Source: Lunularia cruciata (taxonomy: Eukaryota; Streptophyta; Marchantiopsida; Lunulariales; Lunulariaceae). Taken from it: DNA of 64,000 nucleotides. The first letter of the stretch is position 1, and every line of letters starts with the position of its first letter. Of the stretch, positions 47,801 to 59,599 are shown piece by piece. Both the position numbers and the translations under genes were made by a program. The notes under the pieces are model-generated. The model ran no database searches and was not told the DNA's origin. It saw only the letters and a list, made by a program, of their open reading frames with translations. The DNA is taken from NCBI GenBank assembly GCA_948567375.1, contig OX419756.1, positions 29,366,552-29,430,551 of the forward strand, in the 5' to 3' direction.

Positions 47801-49168
47801 TCTCAACCTGATATGGACGGGGTGAGCACACCGTCTCCTATAACCGCGCATGTCCCCAGAAGAGCAGTGCACAGCAGCACTTGTTGCCAAAATTTGCTGT
47901 TTCTGAGCTTCTCTTTGATGCGTTCAGCGCGCTCTGAACCTTTGTTGTTCATGCCCGAACCAAGGTAAGTAGAGATGTCCTGGTCTTCGGGTACTTGATT
48001 GGTAGCAACTCGAATTTTTGAATGCCGACATATCAAGGAGTAGAGAGCAAAAGTCCCACCTGTAACCCATTTCATGAGGATACGAAGGTCACCAGCAAGT
48101 CAATTAAAGTCCGGAAGAAATATGTCCTCTAGTCGTAATTGATTTAATTTCTTCACACGCTTTGTGATAATTCTGTAACTGAGTTTTACGGATTACACGT
48201 TGTTGAACCTACATTTAGATGATACAATATGATGCGCCTCAATATCAGAATAGAGCTTGAAAATGCAACAGATTTGACCTGAAGTTTACGGCTACAGATG
48301 GTTGAACGTAGAGGAGGAAGTGAACAAGAAGGAAGAGAACCCACCATTTCCTTGGTCGTTTGCCCTGAGGACGACAAGAACATACTTGATAAGGGGTATC
48401 AGAGAGAAGGTGTAGATTATAAGAGACAAAGCACCCAGTATGTCGTTGTCGGTAGGTCCATTAGGGAAGGAGGTTGAAGTGAAAGTGCTGTCGAACACAT
48501 AAAGAGGAGATGTACCCAGGTCCCCGAAGACGACTCCTATAGTTTGAAACGCAAGATGGAGTGTGATGGACAAGGGCAACCTTCCTTGCTGCATAGATTT
48601 CAATACAAAGAGTCCAAGCGGACTAGTTAAAACAGTTCACACAACAGAATAGCGTGACTGTGTCTGTCTTTTTAAGAACTCAACCGTGCATCTGTCAACT
48701 ACAGTATGCCCAATCTAAGCCATAAAAAGCTTCGAATGCCCTCACCGTAGACCAGAAAATATCAACAATGAACTGCGAGCATGCCATGCGCATTCTTCCC
48801 AGGCAAAATAATACTGAGTAGTGCTTGGAGATACAGAAGTGACGAGAAATGGAGGCAACTGATGTTGAGCAAGGGGAAATAGTAAAATTGCGAAAGGCGT
48901 TTGAGACTGGAACCTTTAACTCCTTTCAAGAAGCACATCACGAGCACAAGCTTATCCAAAACCATTTGTGATGGAGGTGGAAATTGAAATGTCTCACCCA
49001 TTGGTTACCCTCCATCGACTTGACCTTACTGGCCTCTCTTGCCAGAGAATCGACGCGGTTCATCCATCGGCGACTGCTACCAGTAGTGAGGGTGCCATCA
49101 GGAGTTCCTCCTTGGACAGACCTCCCGGGAATTTCGTTCCCGTTCTGATTAATTCTCGGATGTTCCAT
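44898..49168 (-). CDS. HAK/KUP/KT potassium transporter, nine exons, 794 aa
   Basis: Exons in order: 49168-48998, 48588-48345, 48059-47808, 47702-47652, 47461-47204, 47077-47025, 46870-46756, 46611-46357 and 45883-44898. They total 2,385 bp; all introns are GT-AG and the phases agree. Family hallmarks are [15 protein letters not shown] (residues 76-89), [10 protein letters not shown] (213-222), [19 protein letters not shown] and [11 protein letters not shown]. About 12 membrane helices are expected to about residue 543, then a soluble C-terminal domain ending VQIGMTHDI. The family imports K+ across plasma or vacuolar membranes. The start ATG has G at -3 and +4. No disruption was seen; 794 aa is normal for the family. 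The clade, and hence affinity, is not decided. Confidence 0.95.
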
Positions 49169-49283
49169 TTCTCACCCGACTTTTTCTCTCCAGGTTCGAA
49201 ATCCAGCCTACGGAAGAGAAACTTGACTCTATCTCGCAAGCAACCATGGGAGGGTGAGTGAGCTTAATTCTGGGACTCGGGAG

Positions 49284-49291
49284 TTTTATAT
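49284..49291 (-). promoter_or_regulatory. Putative TATA box of the potassium transporter gene
   Basis: The minus strand reads GATATAAAACTC 116 bp upstream of the ATG at 49168. A start site near 49255 would give a short 5' leader of about 90 bases. Confidence 0.5.
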
Positions 49292-49299
49292 CTTCACCG

Positions 49300-49730
49300 C
49301 TGAACAACTCCATAACTGCTTGTATCCTTGCTAGTCTTATTGCTAGGCCGGATGCTCATGCGACTCCTCTTTTCGCTTCTTTCGCTTCGCGTCGTGCATG
49401 CACCCCGAATTTCTTACACATCCTACCTTGGTAGTGATACTTACGGCCAGGACGGCAATGCACACCGTTGACATTCGTCACTCATGATTACTGGCTCTCT
49501 TTGGAATCAGATCTACCTTTCTGATCATGACCATAGAAGCAGAGCTTGCAAAATGAACAAATTCATAAAATTGCTGAGGTGGGAAGCTTCTCACGCTTGG
49601 AAATTTTTATTCACACTATACTTTAAAGAATATTCTTACTATATATGAAATAAGATTAATTACACTTAATATTTTTGGATTAATATATTGCTCAAAATCC
49701 GTTTCTGAACGATTATGAGAAGACTCTATA
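49300..49730 (-). other. Upstream region of the transporter gene, no further gene seen
   Basis: This is less AT-rich than the flanks near the gene, then AT-rich. It presumably holds the promoter. No specific regulatory element was identified. Confidence 0.35.
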
Positions 49731-49821
49731 GGGGCTTAACCCCATTTTACCTTCTTCTTTTTTCCCCCTTGTACGGCTTGATGGGGTCTTCCCATCCTTC
49801 GTTTTTTCTACGCGGTCGCCT
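49731..49821 (-). repeat. Inverted-repeat copy P2, upstream of the transporter gene
   Basis: It is the inverse of P1 (10-bp and 24-bp exact blocks). It also pairs, over about 85 bp at lower identity, with P3 at 51076-51158, which extends through ccccattttacc against its complement ggtaaaacgggg. Confidence 0.8.
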
Positions 49822-51075
49822 CCTTCTTGTTTTGAGAAGGTATTATACCTTCACAGGTAATTAATTTGTCTTACAGTTTCTCATTTCACATTACGGTTCA
49901 TGATTATTTGTCATATGGTAGGAATTTTTATTCATTTTCTTTCCTTATATTAAATTTTTAATTATCATAGGTGATCATTTTTTCTTGTCTATTAATATGC
50001 TTCCAAACAGTACCAGATGGCACATAAGTATTTGTCAATACTCATATCTATTCGGTTTCTTTTATATCGTTTATGTTTAAAATTGTATTTGCTTAAGATA
50101 TTACATTGTTCAAGGAGTATTCTCAACTACTCATGACACCATTCTTAGTATTCTATAATTTCCTGTATTGAGTGATGTGTCAAGATTAAGCAAATTGGAC
50201 AAAAATTACAGTTAATTAAGATATTTAAAAAATATATCAAAATTCAGCAAAAATCTTTAGATTCGTAAAATCTTACACTTTCTTGGAAAAGAGTTTGATT
50301 TGAAATTTAATTATGAAACTAAGGATTCATTACATAAGTTTAAATTACCTAATCCATCTTCTCTATTATAGAGATAATTTAATAGGATTTTATTTTTTAT
50401 TTTTGATGATTTATTCATGATCAAATTTAAAATTATAAATGTTATTGCTCTCAACTACATGCAAATTGGATTGAATATTTAAATTTTAAATTTTTATCAT
50501 CTTTACTTTCATTATTTTCTTTTCTTAATCCTTTTAATCTTTTCTTTTATCCTTTTTATATTTTTTGCTATCTTTTTATTATTTCATTTATTATTTTATT
50601 TATTTTCTAATAGAGTTGAATTTTGAGACTTGTGGTATCCCTCTCCTTGGAAAAGAAGTAAATTTTCTAAAAAGCCTCACCCTTATATGTTCTTTTTGAC
50701 TCCTTCTTTTTGTCTATTTCCTTTCTTTTGTCCTTTTCCTTCATTTAGAATGAGTGATGGTTTTTCTATTACTAAATTATTTTTGTAATTATTCTTTGTT
50801 TAAGCTTTTTAATTACTACTATTTAGCTAAATACCAAATTAATATCGTATATCGGAGTCAGAGTCACCTAAAGTATCTGAATCTAAATGTATTTAATATC
50901 GACTGATCACGAGTGTGCTCGTGATCTCATCTCATTCAAAGTGTAGGGGATTTTGAAAAACTTATATGAAAGTGCTCTTGAATAAATTATAGTTATGTAG
51001 AAGAAGTCATCCATAGAAGGCTGACATTCAGGCTCAATGGGTTGAACTGATCACACTCGTGATCTTTACACAGAA
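49822..51075. other. AT-rich interval between P2 and P3
   Basis: No coding frame was recognised. It contains the hairpin at 50905-50926. Near its right edge, 51049-51064 is a smaller hairpin with the same GATCAC and GTGATC arms. Confidence 0.5.
50905..50926. repeat. Perfect palindrome, 9-bp arms with 4-base loop
   Basis: gatcacgag, tgtg, ctcgtgatc forms an exact inverted repeat. A shorter version with 6-bp arms lies at 51049-51064. Confidence 0.85.
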
Positions 51076-51158
51076 AGGCGATCGGGTAAGATAACAAGAA
51101 GGGTGCCCCATCGAGCCGTACAAAGATAAAACAGAATAGGTAAAACGGGGCTAAATTC
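51076..51158 (+). repeat. Inverted-repeat copy P3, diverged
   Basis: Starting aggcgatcgg and continuing through gccccatcgagccgtacaaag to ggtaaaacggggcta, it is a diverged copy of P1 and P2, in P1 orientation. Confidence 0.75.
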
Positions 51159-52815
51159 TCAATAGTATCGGTATGTGTTCATGCACTTCACATGAACGAT
51201 CTCGCCTTACGCATCTTAAGGGTGTTACCTTGTGTGTTGACTTTCTGGTCTTCGAGACCTAGCTAAGTTGGTATTGCTGCGCTCATTTCACTCTCTGGCC
51301 CACCGATACCACCAGCACCTAGGTTGTATGTACAAGCTCGAGGGAAAATGGGATATTCTGCAGCAACCATAAACTCTCGTCCTGTCCTGTCCCACCTGCA
51401 CTAGTTAGTATCTGCCCAACGATTTTCAACGCTCTCATGAATCTAGAGTGGGTCCTGCACACCTATTCTCTGAAGGCTGCTACGCGTTTATTTGAAAAAA
51501 CCTTATGATGTTTGTGGTGACGAAAGAAAGCTTGCACATTTATTCATGTCCGTTCGGACATGTACTGTACTGATCCGGTAGAATTGGGGAGAGTAACTCC
51601 TGGAGATCTAATAAATCACGTCATGAAAAGTTGTGCACGGTGTTATTTAGTGAATAGATGCGAATTTCGCCTCAGTTACACCCAACCATCTAATTTCTCA
51701 TCCTTTATTTAAACGGTGAGAACGTAGGCTCGAGAATTTGTATCGACATGAGTGTCCATTGAATCTTGTAGTTGCTGAACTTCATATACTTCGTTGTTGG
51801 TCATAAATGGTCAATCTAATGGTCATAAACTTTCCAAAAAACCAATTCTCTTGAACGATATTCAATCGGACTCTAGATTCCATAACAGTAAGGGTTCTGA
51901 GTAAGAACTTTGCTTTTTAACCGTGAGTATGTTTGAACTCCATCTTTTCCTATGCTTGAACGAAACTTCCTTTATGCAAGAGGAAATCCTTAAACTTTTT
52001 CAATTATCAGAGAAGCAGGTGGGAATATATGAGCCTTTGATAAAACTATATGCTATATTTCTCCATTCTATTAGTATATGTATGCTCTCCCTATTATTAA
52101 ATGAGTAGTGTAGATTATGTGTAGCTCTTCCCGGGGCCATGGAAGGCATTTACTTCATATTGAAAGAGACTATTGCACTAGTACCTATTAATACGGGCAC
52201 TAGTGGTTCTCCTATTGGTAGATAGATTCTTATATGAGTGTCATCCTTTTTATTGGTATCTATCACTCCATTCTATTCTAGTACCCATGCATTTTAGATA
52301 TATCTTTGGTTGGCTTATGATCATACATCAAGCTTTGCATGCAAAGCACTCCCCTTTTTGTTTACTTTGCATCACTAAACTCTCATAAGCTACATGAAAA
52401 TCTTGGTGAATGAATGCACATTTACACCCTTACTAGTATACTCATTGATACACATGTACTTGATAGAGCTAGGATTCTCTTCGATGTAGAAGAAGGATCA
52501 GGAGCTTTGCTTCACACTTCTCTTTTGATTGAGAACTTTTGGTTCACTTTAAAGGAGTTTACCATGGCCCTCCATCTATGACTAGGATATAACTTCCAAC
52601 ATTTTTATGAGCTACTAGACCAATGTGCATGTCGTTCTTCATATGATACCTATTGCATCCACATTTTATGTTGTGTTATTGATGAAGAGCACTCCATAGT
52701 GCATGATGTTATCTTGGATACAATGGCTCAGATTTTACAATTCACATGTTCCCATGTTCAAATTGAGTAATGGTTGGATTTACTAATAGCTAATATCTTA
52801 TGATCCATATGTTAC
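51159..52815. other. No gene recognised
   Basis: A plus-strand frame around 52140-52200 reads IALVPINTGTSGSPIGR, but it has no match I recognise and is soon interrupted. Nothing else could be supported. Confidence 0.4.
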
Positions 52816-53446
52816 ATGTTGTCGTATATACATCACTATCAACATCATATGCTATAGAACCACAACTCACACATAAGGCATACATGAACTCTAAAGTGCA
52901 ACAATAAATCAGTTCATTTTTCCACTCAAATCACACTCAAATCAGATATGTACTCAATCCTTCACTCAACAATCTGCCAAAAATTGTGCATACATTATTG
53001 TCAAGCCACACTCACTCTAGCTAAGAGACTCCAAGTGATGCTCACCGGCCTCTGTCCACCATAGCCAAGAACTTGAAGGCTCAACATCAGAGAATTGAGC
53101 TCTGTGGAGCTGCACTTTGAAGGTATATCCCTTTGCTCAACCTAGGTCTCCAAACCTAACAGCACTATTGATGGCACATCCAATAGTGTAAGTGAAGGTG
53201 GGTCTCACCATGTGATCAATAGACCTAATATTAGTAGTCAACAAGTAGTCCATGAGTAACTACCAAAATACTTGTGACTACCAACACTACCACTCCAACA
53301 TCTGAACAACCTAACCTTGGCACTTCCAAATTTGTGATAGTTGCCACATGTATATACATTGCTACACAACATACATCATTGTCAATATCATACACTATGG
53401 AGCACAACTCACATATAAGGCATACATGAACTCTAAAGTTCCACAA
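52816..53446 (-). repeat. D-family LTR fragment between 90-bp direct repeats
   Basis: The core at 52915-53345 matches 60820-61260 at clear but diverged identity (agctaagagact, ccaccatagccaagaac, caccatgtgatcaatag, caacaagtagtccatgagtaac). It is bracketed by two copies of an unrelated segment of about 90 bp at 52816-52905 and 53355-53446, which share ataaggcatacatgaactct. Confidence 0.65.
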
Positions 53447-53452
53447 TCACAA

Positions 53453-53486
53453 CCCTCCCCACCCCACCCCACCCCACCCCAACCCA
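53453..53486. repeat. (CCCCA)n microsatellite
   Basis: Four near-perfect ccccac-type units form a C-rich run. The minus strand, with runs of four G, could form a G-quadruplex. It lies where a D-family polypurine tract would be expected. Confidence 0.8.
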
Positions 53487-53499
53487 AAGCTGGCGGTTA

Positions 53500-54929
53500 G
53501 GTCCCTCTAACTCCACATAGCCATTTATTCCAAGTATGTGATATTCCCTATGGTGAGCAAAGATCAAGAGGCCAGGTGCTATTTATCCCCATTTTTAGTT
53601 GCATGTATACAATCTATACCACATAAAGGGTGAACTAGCTATAGTTCAAGTACATCTATGACATAACCATTGTCCTTGAGGAACCACCTTGAGGGGAGAA
53701 GTCATACATGATATGTGTCATCCTTTTGAATAGTTATCACACACCAACATAGTATCAAGTCCACTAGAAGAGCCATATAACATACACTGCAAGCTTGCAT
53801 GTACAAGTGCCATGATTGGGTCCATAGTGCTATCAATGTTTGGGAGGTTGCATGGTGCACAATTGTGCACATGATCCTTCCAAATAATGCCATCATGTCC
53901 TTCCAACACAATGAGCTCTCCTCTAGAAGGCAAAACCTCATGCACTCTCAAGATAGTCTGGCTTGTAGTGACATCAAGTGTCATCAATGCATTCTACTCT
54001 AAAATATACATAGTCACTTGGGTGAAATTGATGGATCAATGATAGATTACTTCCTCTTCAAATAGTAGTATAGTATAAGGTATCCCTAGGCTAAGCAATT
54101 GGTAAGTTCTCAAAGGCCATCAACATCACTCTCCAAAACATCTCTGCCCATTAAGAACATGCACTTATCTATACGTATGGATAACCCAAGTCCAAAACTA
54201 TAATAGCATCTTGATGAATGGCTGCAAGTAAATTTGGATCTCATTCATAGAGTAGAAATTAAGGAGAGAAGGATGCTAAGGAGGCTTGCTGGCTGAACCA
54301 ATAGCCCATGGCCACCTCTGCACATCAATCTTACATATCTCCATACCAACAACTATAGTCTTCCCCAACATAAGGGGTTGTGCACCATAGTCTAATAAGA
54401 CCCTCTATGATGTGTAGACTTCCCCTAAAGGTCCCACCAAACAAAAAATCTCCCTCTAGTTATCCAATAAGACAACTCCATGTGTGAATTGAGCTTGCTC
54501 AAAGGTAGGTCTAGTTGGTGACTCTTCCAGCCTAGCTATAATTGTTTGCCATAAACTATTGGTTGTTGAGCGGATCACATGGTCCTCAACCAAGTCAACT
54601 CCATTACCAACCTTCTTTGCTCTACAAGTAGGAACTATATCATCTCTACTCTCACAAAGTGTGGCAGACAATCAGAACATTGGAGTTGGGTCAACTCCCA
54701 AGGTAAACATGTCACTAGCTGAGAATAAAGGGAAGCGCATAATCAACTGAGCTACCCTCAACATTGTGCTAGATTCAATTGTTGTAGTAGCAAGTAGCTA
54801 ACTAGCATCTAGTCTATCATGCACTCCATCACCACCTACCAAACTTGCACTAGGATGTCTAGGAACCATTGATGTTGTCTATAGTGCCTTAAAGAGTATG
54901 CAAGATTGGGGGAGTCTGACCTATCTACC
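53500..54929 (-). pseudogene. Gypsy-type protease region relic (D-like element)
   Basis: Minus-strand frames include RVLLDYGAQPLMLGK at about 54380, a retropepsin-like L-D-GAQPLMLG site. Upstream is a 71-aa frame at 54456-54671. Downstream is SRGELIVLEGHDGIIWKDHV (53718-53987), in the place of a protease C-terminus and linker. No RT, RNase H or integrase follows before the LTR fragment. Frames are broken. Confidence 0.5.
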
Positions 54930-57222
54930 AACCTCTCCTCTATGTGGGTCCAACTCCACTAATGTTACTCTAGGCTCTTGATCATGTATTACACTCCTAA
55001 TCACTACGGTGTCATAGTTTGCCTTTCTTTCTCTAAGAACACACTAGGAACCTAGCTGTGGACTTTATGGATCAAAGGTCATGCATAGATTTGTCACTAT
55101 TAATCTGAGCACACGTGTTGCTCAATCATTAGAACTTTTTACTCTTGCTTCTAGTAATCCTTCTATTGGGTAGAAGAGTAATGAGCAATCTAACCTATCA
55201 TCACAACACGCACTCCTGGTCTGCTGCTAGTCATCACTTTCAACATTACCAAGGAAAAAAAATAGCACCTCTAGAAGGATGGAACCTAAGTTCAATGCCT
55301 ACATACCAATCCAAACCAACTAGATATACAAATAGGCATGGAGAGGATCCAATCACAAGAATTCAGCAATAACTCTCCATACTTTTTGTCAAAAATGATC
55401 TTTGGAGCCTTCTTGCTCTATCATCAAGCTAATTTCAATCTGTACTCCAAGTTTCCTCTAATATTTACTTTAGGTTTCAACCAATTTCTAATCCAAGTAA
55501 GAGATTTTATCTTTTTGATAAGGAAAACTTTGTGCAGCTCATATGGACATAATTTTTTCTATATGACTTTGATACTCATTTTCTAGAATTCAATAGAAAT
55601 ACTATGAGATGAAACTTCCAATTATATTAAATAAGCTACAATCAGACCACTATACCTCCCCTTACAAGCTCTCAAACTTAGCCAATTTTCTATAATTTCC
55701 ATCCTAATTTTGAAATCCCTCATTTTAGATTTGCTCCTATTTCTTGACAAATTTCCCCAGATTTCTAGATCTAACACTACACTAAGTACACTAATTTCTC
55801 ACCAACACTCCAACAATCTAAAATCCTTAATCATAGTCATAAAAATAGGGGAATTGACATTCAATCATGATAGAAGATAGAAATGCTCAGCCGAGCTTAC
55901 AATAGTATTTTCAATAGAACTTGTTGCATCATTTCTCACTCTCCATGGACCCAAAGTCAACCAAAATTTTCAAAATAGCTATTGATGTACTTTACTAAAC
56001 CCTTGTAGAGTTTAAAAGCCTAATCTCTAGATATAAATCAATTCTTGAGTTGGATTAACTTGTGAGCTCTACATATCTAAGTATGTTTGATCCAAGACCC
56101 TAAATTCTCTATTTGATAAATTCACATGAAACCATTTTATAGAGGTGCAAGACCTAACCACCAATAGTACTAGAGATTTTAATAAGGTGGGTCAAACTAA
56201 AACTTTAAGAGTGACCAAAATTCCAAACCTGATCAGTATTTCATCTCCAACACCTCACCTTTTAGAGCTCCAATTTCAATTGATCAGATCTGATTTGAGA
56301 TTGATCAAAACCTAGAGTTTCTTATGCTAAGCACTATAAGCTCTTTGTATATTCTTCAAATCCACTAAAAATTCATTAAAATGTCTCACAAAGCTCTCCA
56401 AATTGTCTATTTTGTGCTCTTGGGTATGAATTCTACCCCCCTTAATTCAATCTATCATCTCTCCCATAGAATCTACTAAAAGGACTTGGTTTCAATCTTC
56501 AAATTTGAGCTTGTCATCTTTTCTCTCTAACCGTTGTCTCCTTTCCTTGAATGCTCTCCCCTAACTCTTTTGATCCTCAAAGAAGTCCAGGCTTCTCCTA
56601 TTGGGACCCAAACTCTTGCAAATGTGTCATTTAGCCCCTTCACTTTTGATAAATGGACCCCACAACTCCACCTTGAAGCTCATGAGCAAAATTAAGTTAT
56701 TCTCCATCTATAAGAGCATATAGATTGTCAAATCCTAGACTTACTTGTAAGTAAGCATTGGAATGATGACAAGATCTAGGTTTTCTATCATCAACTCCAT
56801 AAATTTTGCCCCAAAATGTGACACCATCCAATCCCATAAGCCATCATGGTGTAAAATCTGAAGTCTGATGAGAAAAGGATTTGGGAGAGGCAGATTGAGA
56901 GTATGGGACATATCTTGCTCATACACTTCATCTGATGCTCTAATATGTGTGCTCTTTTACAACTCTCACTCCCAATGTCTTCTTCTCGCTCAAGACTCCT
57001 CAAACTAAACACACCTCTTTCTCCTTCAACTCTCCACCAACTATATACACAAAAGCCCTCAAAGAAGACAAGACCATAATCCATGTAGCCAATTGTATAC
57101 ATTTACATAGATTGCTCACAAGGCAATACCTCAACCATGGGACCCGTCATACAATCTACTCCATCTTCATGAAGATAAACCATACTAGTTTATTTTTTTT
57201 GTGAGCTATGCAAACCATAACA
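54930..57222 (-). repeat. Third family B LTR with adjoining 5' internal sequence
   Basis: About 55218-57222 matches the family B LTR at 16960-18814. About 54930-55217 matches the internal 5' region at 29270-29484. At 55211-55230 the sequence cactcctggt is the uninterrupted form of the site where the copia element inserted at 29484/33868. The right end (ccataacatga, 57222) corresponds to the LTR start. Confidence 0.65.
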
Positions 57223-57229
57223 TGAAAAT

Positions 57230-57711
57230 GGTAGATACATCTACATGTGTTGCTCCACACATGAAATCCAAGACAGTTCTATCACCACCATCAGAGCTGG
57301 AAGCCTCAACACCCAAATCTGATTTTCTTTGAGCTATGGCCATGCTAGCCAATCTTTGCTCCAACTGCTCAAATGTGAGTAGCCATGGCTATATCATAAA
57401 CAAAGGCAAATACTACACCCCTATCAAGTGTGGATCCTCTACCACCTACCATAGCAGCCCTACCACTCCGTAACTCTTGGTGAAGGTCAAAGCATCGGTC
57501 ACTAGGGTGACCAAATCTATGGTAATGGTCACAATATCTCTATGTTGGTTGTAATGCACCAATGGTATCATGTGCAATCTCTCTTGTGGTGAGGTCCACC
57601 ACAAGTCCAACAAGCAACACCATCAATCGTTGGCTATTGCTGACTTGAAAATGAAGGTAAAGGTCTAGCTACACTATGCCCGCCACATGCTCCATAGGAT
57701 CTAGGTTGTCT
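57230..57711 (-). pseudogene. Gypsy gag C-terminus with zinc knuckle, decayed
   Basis: In minus sense at about 57560-57620 the translation is ACWTCGGPHHKRDC, a CX2CX3HX4C zinc knuckle of the CGGPHxxRDC type common in plant retrotransposon Gag. A second Cys/His-rich stretch (HRFGHPSDRCFDLHQELR) lies near 57480-57530. The gag body lies beyond the inserted family A LTR at 58392-59560. Confidence 0.6.
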
Positions 57712-58391
57712 TATGAGTTGGCTTGTCTCTCATTCAAGATGAACCTTTGATGGCTATTATAGTAATGCACCGTGGACTAAGAAGGAAAGGAACCGCAACT
57801 CCATCATACTCCTCCAAGGTTAACACTCCAAGACTATCTATTGCTCACTAGAGAACTCAATGAGAGAGAGATAGTTGCAAATGAAAGGATAATGAATACC
57901 TCCTCACCCCTAGTTTATATATTTGTGAAATATTTACACACTAAAGTTACTAATTATTGGATTAACTCAAGTTACTAGGCTAAAAGGAAAATAAAGTCAA
58001 AAGTCTAAAGAAATATCCATACTCATGGGAATATTTCCCTAAGCATGTGATCTTATCTTGACTCAACCACTAAATCAAGGAGTCCTTCACATGAGCTATA
58101 CTTGGACTATAAAAGAAATAAAGCAAAAAGACTTGTGTGTCCAAGAGTTCTCAATTCTTTCCTTAAAGTCAAACACTTAAGAATAATACCAAGTCAATAC
58201 ACTAGAATCCAAAATAGTGGTTCCCATCTTCCTCTAAAGTAAGGTCCACTCTATCTTAGCTATGACTAAATTTAGCTAATCATGACTAATGTAGAACCAT
58301 CCTTTATCTTTATATAAATAATATCTCTCAAGTATTTTTCATACAAAACTAAATATCATAGTAGCACATACATGCACAAATGGGTGTTACA
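57712..58391 (-). repeat. Diverged solo LTR of family A
   Basis: The 680-bp copy runs tatgagttgg to gggtgttaca. It carries many substitutions compared with the young copies and is the oldest family A LTR here. No target duplication is visible (flanks gtct and atcc), consistent with age. No internal sequence adjoins it. Confidence 0.85.
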
Positions 58392-59560
58392 ATCCACTCT
58401 GTCCTCTAAAGTTAACATGGCATGGTGCACTTTGGTGCATTCTAAAAGAAGTAATAGTTGTGGATGAGGTCTTCCTACCAAATCCAATTTTCACCACTCT
58501 CTCCTCCACCATTTTGAGCTTAATGTGTTCAGCCAAACTAAAGACCATTACCAAATTAGGTGAAGTAGCTTGTCACAACATAGCATCACGTAGTCTACCT
58601 CATAACTCCTTGTCTAAGATCCCATACCAAAACAAGACTGCCTTGGCCTTAGTAACTCCCTAAGTGAAATTGATTAGCCATCTCATGTGAGTGTGTGCCT
58701 TGTCTAGGCTCTCTCCAACCTTTTGTTGGAACTCTTGCAAGATCCTTTGCATATCAATCCGCACTCCTTGGTAGTTCTACCTCAAGCATTGGAAGAACTC
58801 CACCATGGGGTTAAACCTTGATATTGCACCACCTCCTATAATGGTACCCCCACTTGTAGTAGCACCTCCACTACCTCTCCAACTAGTGCACCTCCACTAC
58901 ATCCACCAATATTACTAGAGCTAGAAGTTGTAGGTACTATTGATCTACCCTAGCAACCAAACATAAAGTGATAGAGATGTAGTTCAAAGACCAATACTAT
59001 CTCCATAGCTCAATCACCTCCAAGTAAGCTCTCTTTAACCCATAACAGTCATCCATTGGTGGACTCTTTAAGTGTTGAAACACCCTTTCCATGCCATGAA
59101 GGTGTGAACAAAGTTGGGTTCCACATCTGTTGTAGATCATAACTACTATCAAACTCCTAGATAAAGTCATCCAACTCAATCATACCCGTTGTACTAGAGT
59201 AGTGCTTGGGGCCTTTGGAGACTCTATCAATCTCATCCATGTCCCACAACAACAGTGTGGACACACCAAGTGCACTCTCAACTGAATTAGCTCTTGTATC
59301 AAACTCCAAATTAGAGTCAATCTACTCCTTCAGTGGGACCTAAGACATAAGTTGATATCAAGTATCACTCCGTGTAAACCCATTAAGTATTGCATTGCTA
59401 TCTCCTCTAGAAACCCCAAAGAATTTTATCATGACAATGTAACTCAAACCGCAACAATAACCACCACAAGTACACCACCAAGTGCTAACACCAACTAAAT
59501 ACCGCCCACTAATATAGCTCTAATTGTGATAACTACACTAGGAGAAAGGTCGACCTGTAA
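58392..59560 (-). pseudogene. Gypsy gag body (D-like element), decayed
   Basis: Minus translation near 58500-58800 reads RILQEFQQKVGESLDKAHTH, then VTKAKAVLFWYGILDKELR, a capsid-like helical pattern of plant gag. The frame is broken. The region at 59540-59600 shares tcacaacacgcactc with the family B leader at 55200-55217, so families B and D look related. Confidence 0.5.
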
Positions 59561-59599
59561 CCTACCATCACAACACGCACTCTAACAATCAACAAGTCA

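Noticed and set aside
49003-49013. Alternative splice donor GGTAACC for transporter intron 1
   Set aside because: Using it breaks the reading frame into exon 2. GTGAGA at 48992-48997 keeps phase 0 and is a stronger donor.
57708-58395. Target duplication around the diverged family A LTR
   Set aside because: The flanks gtct and atcc do not match; the copy is old.
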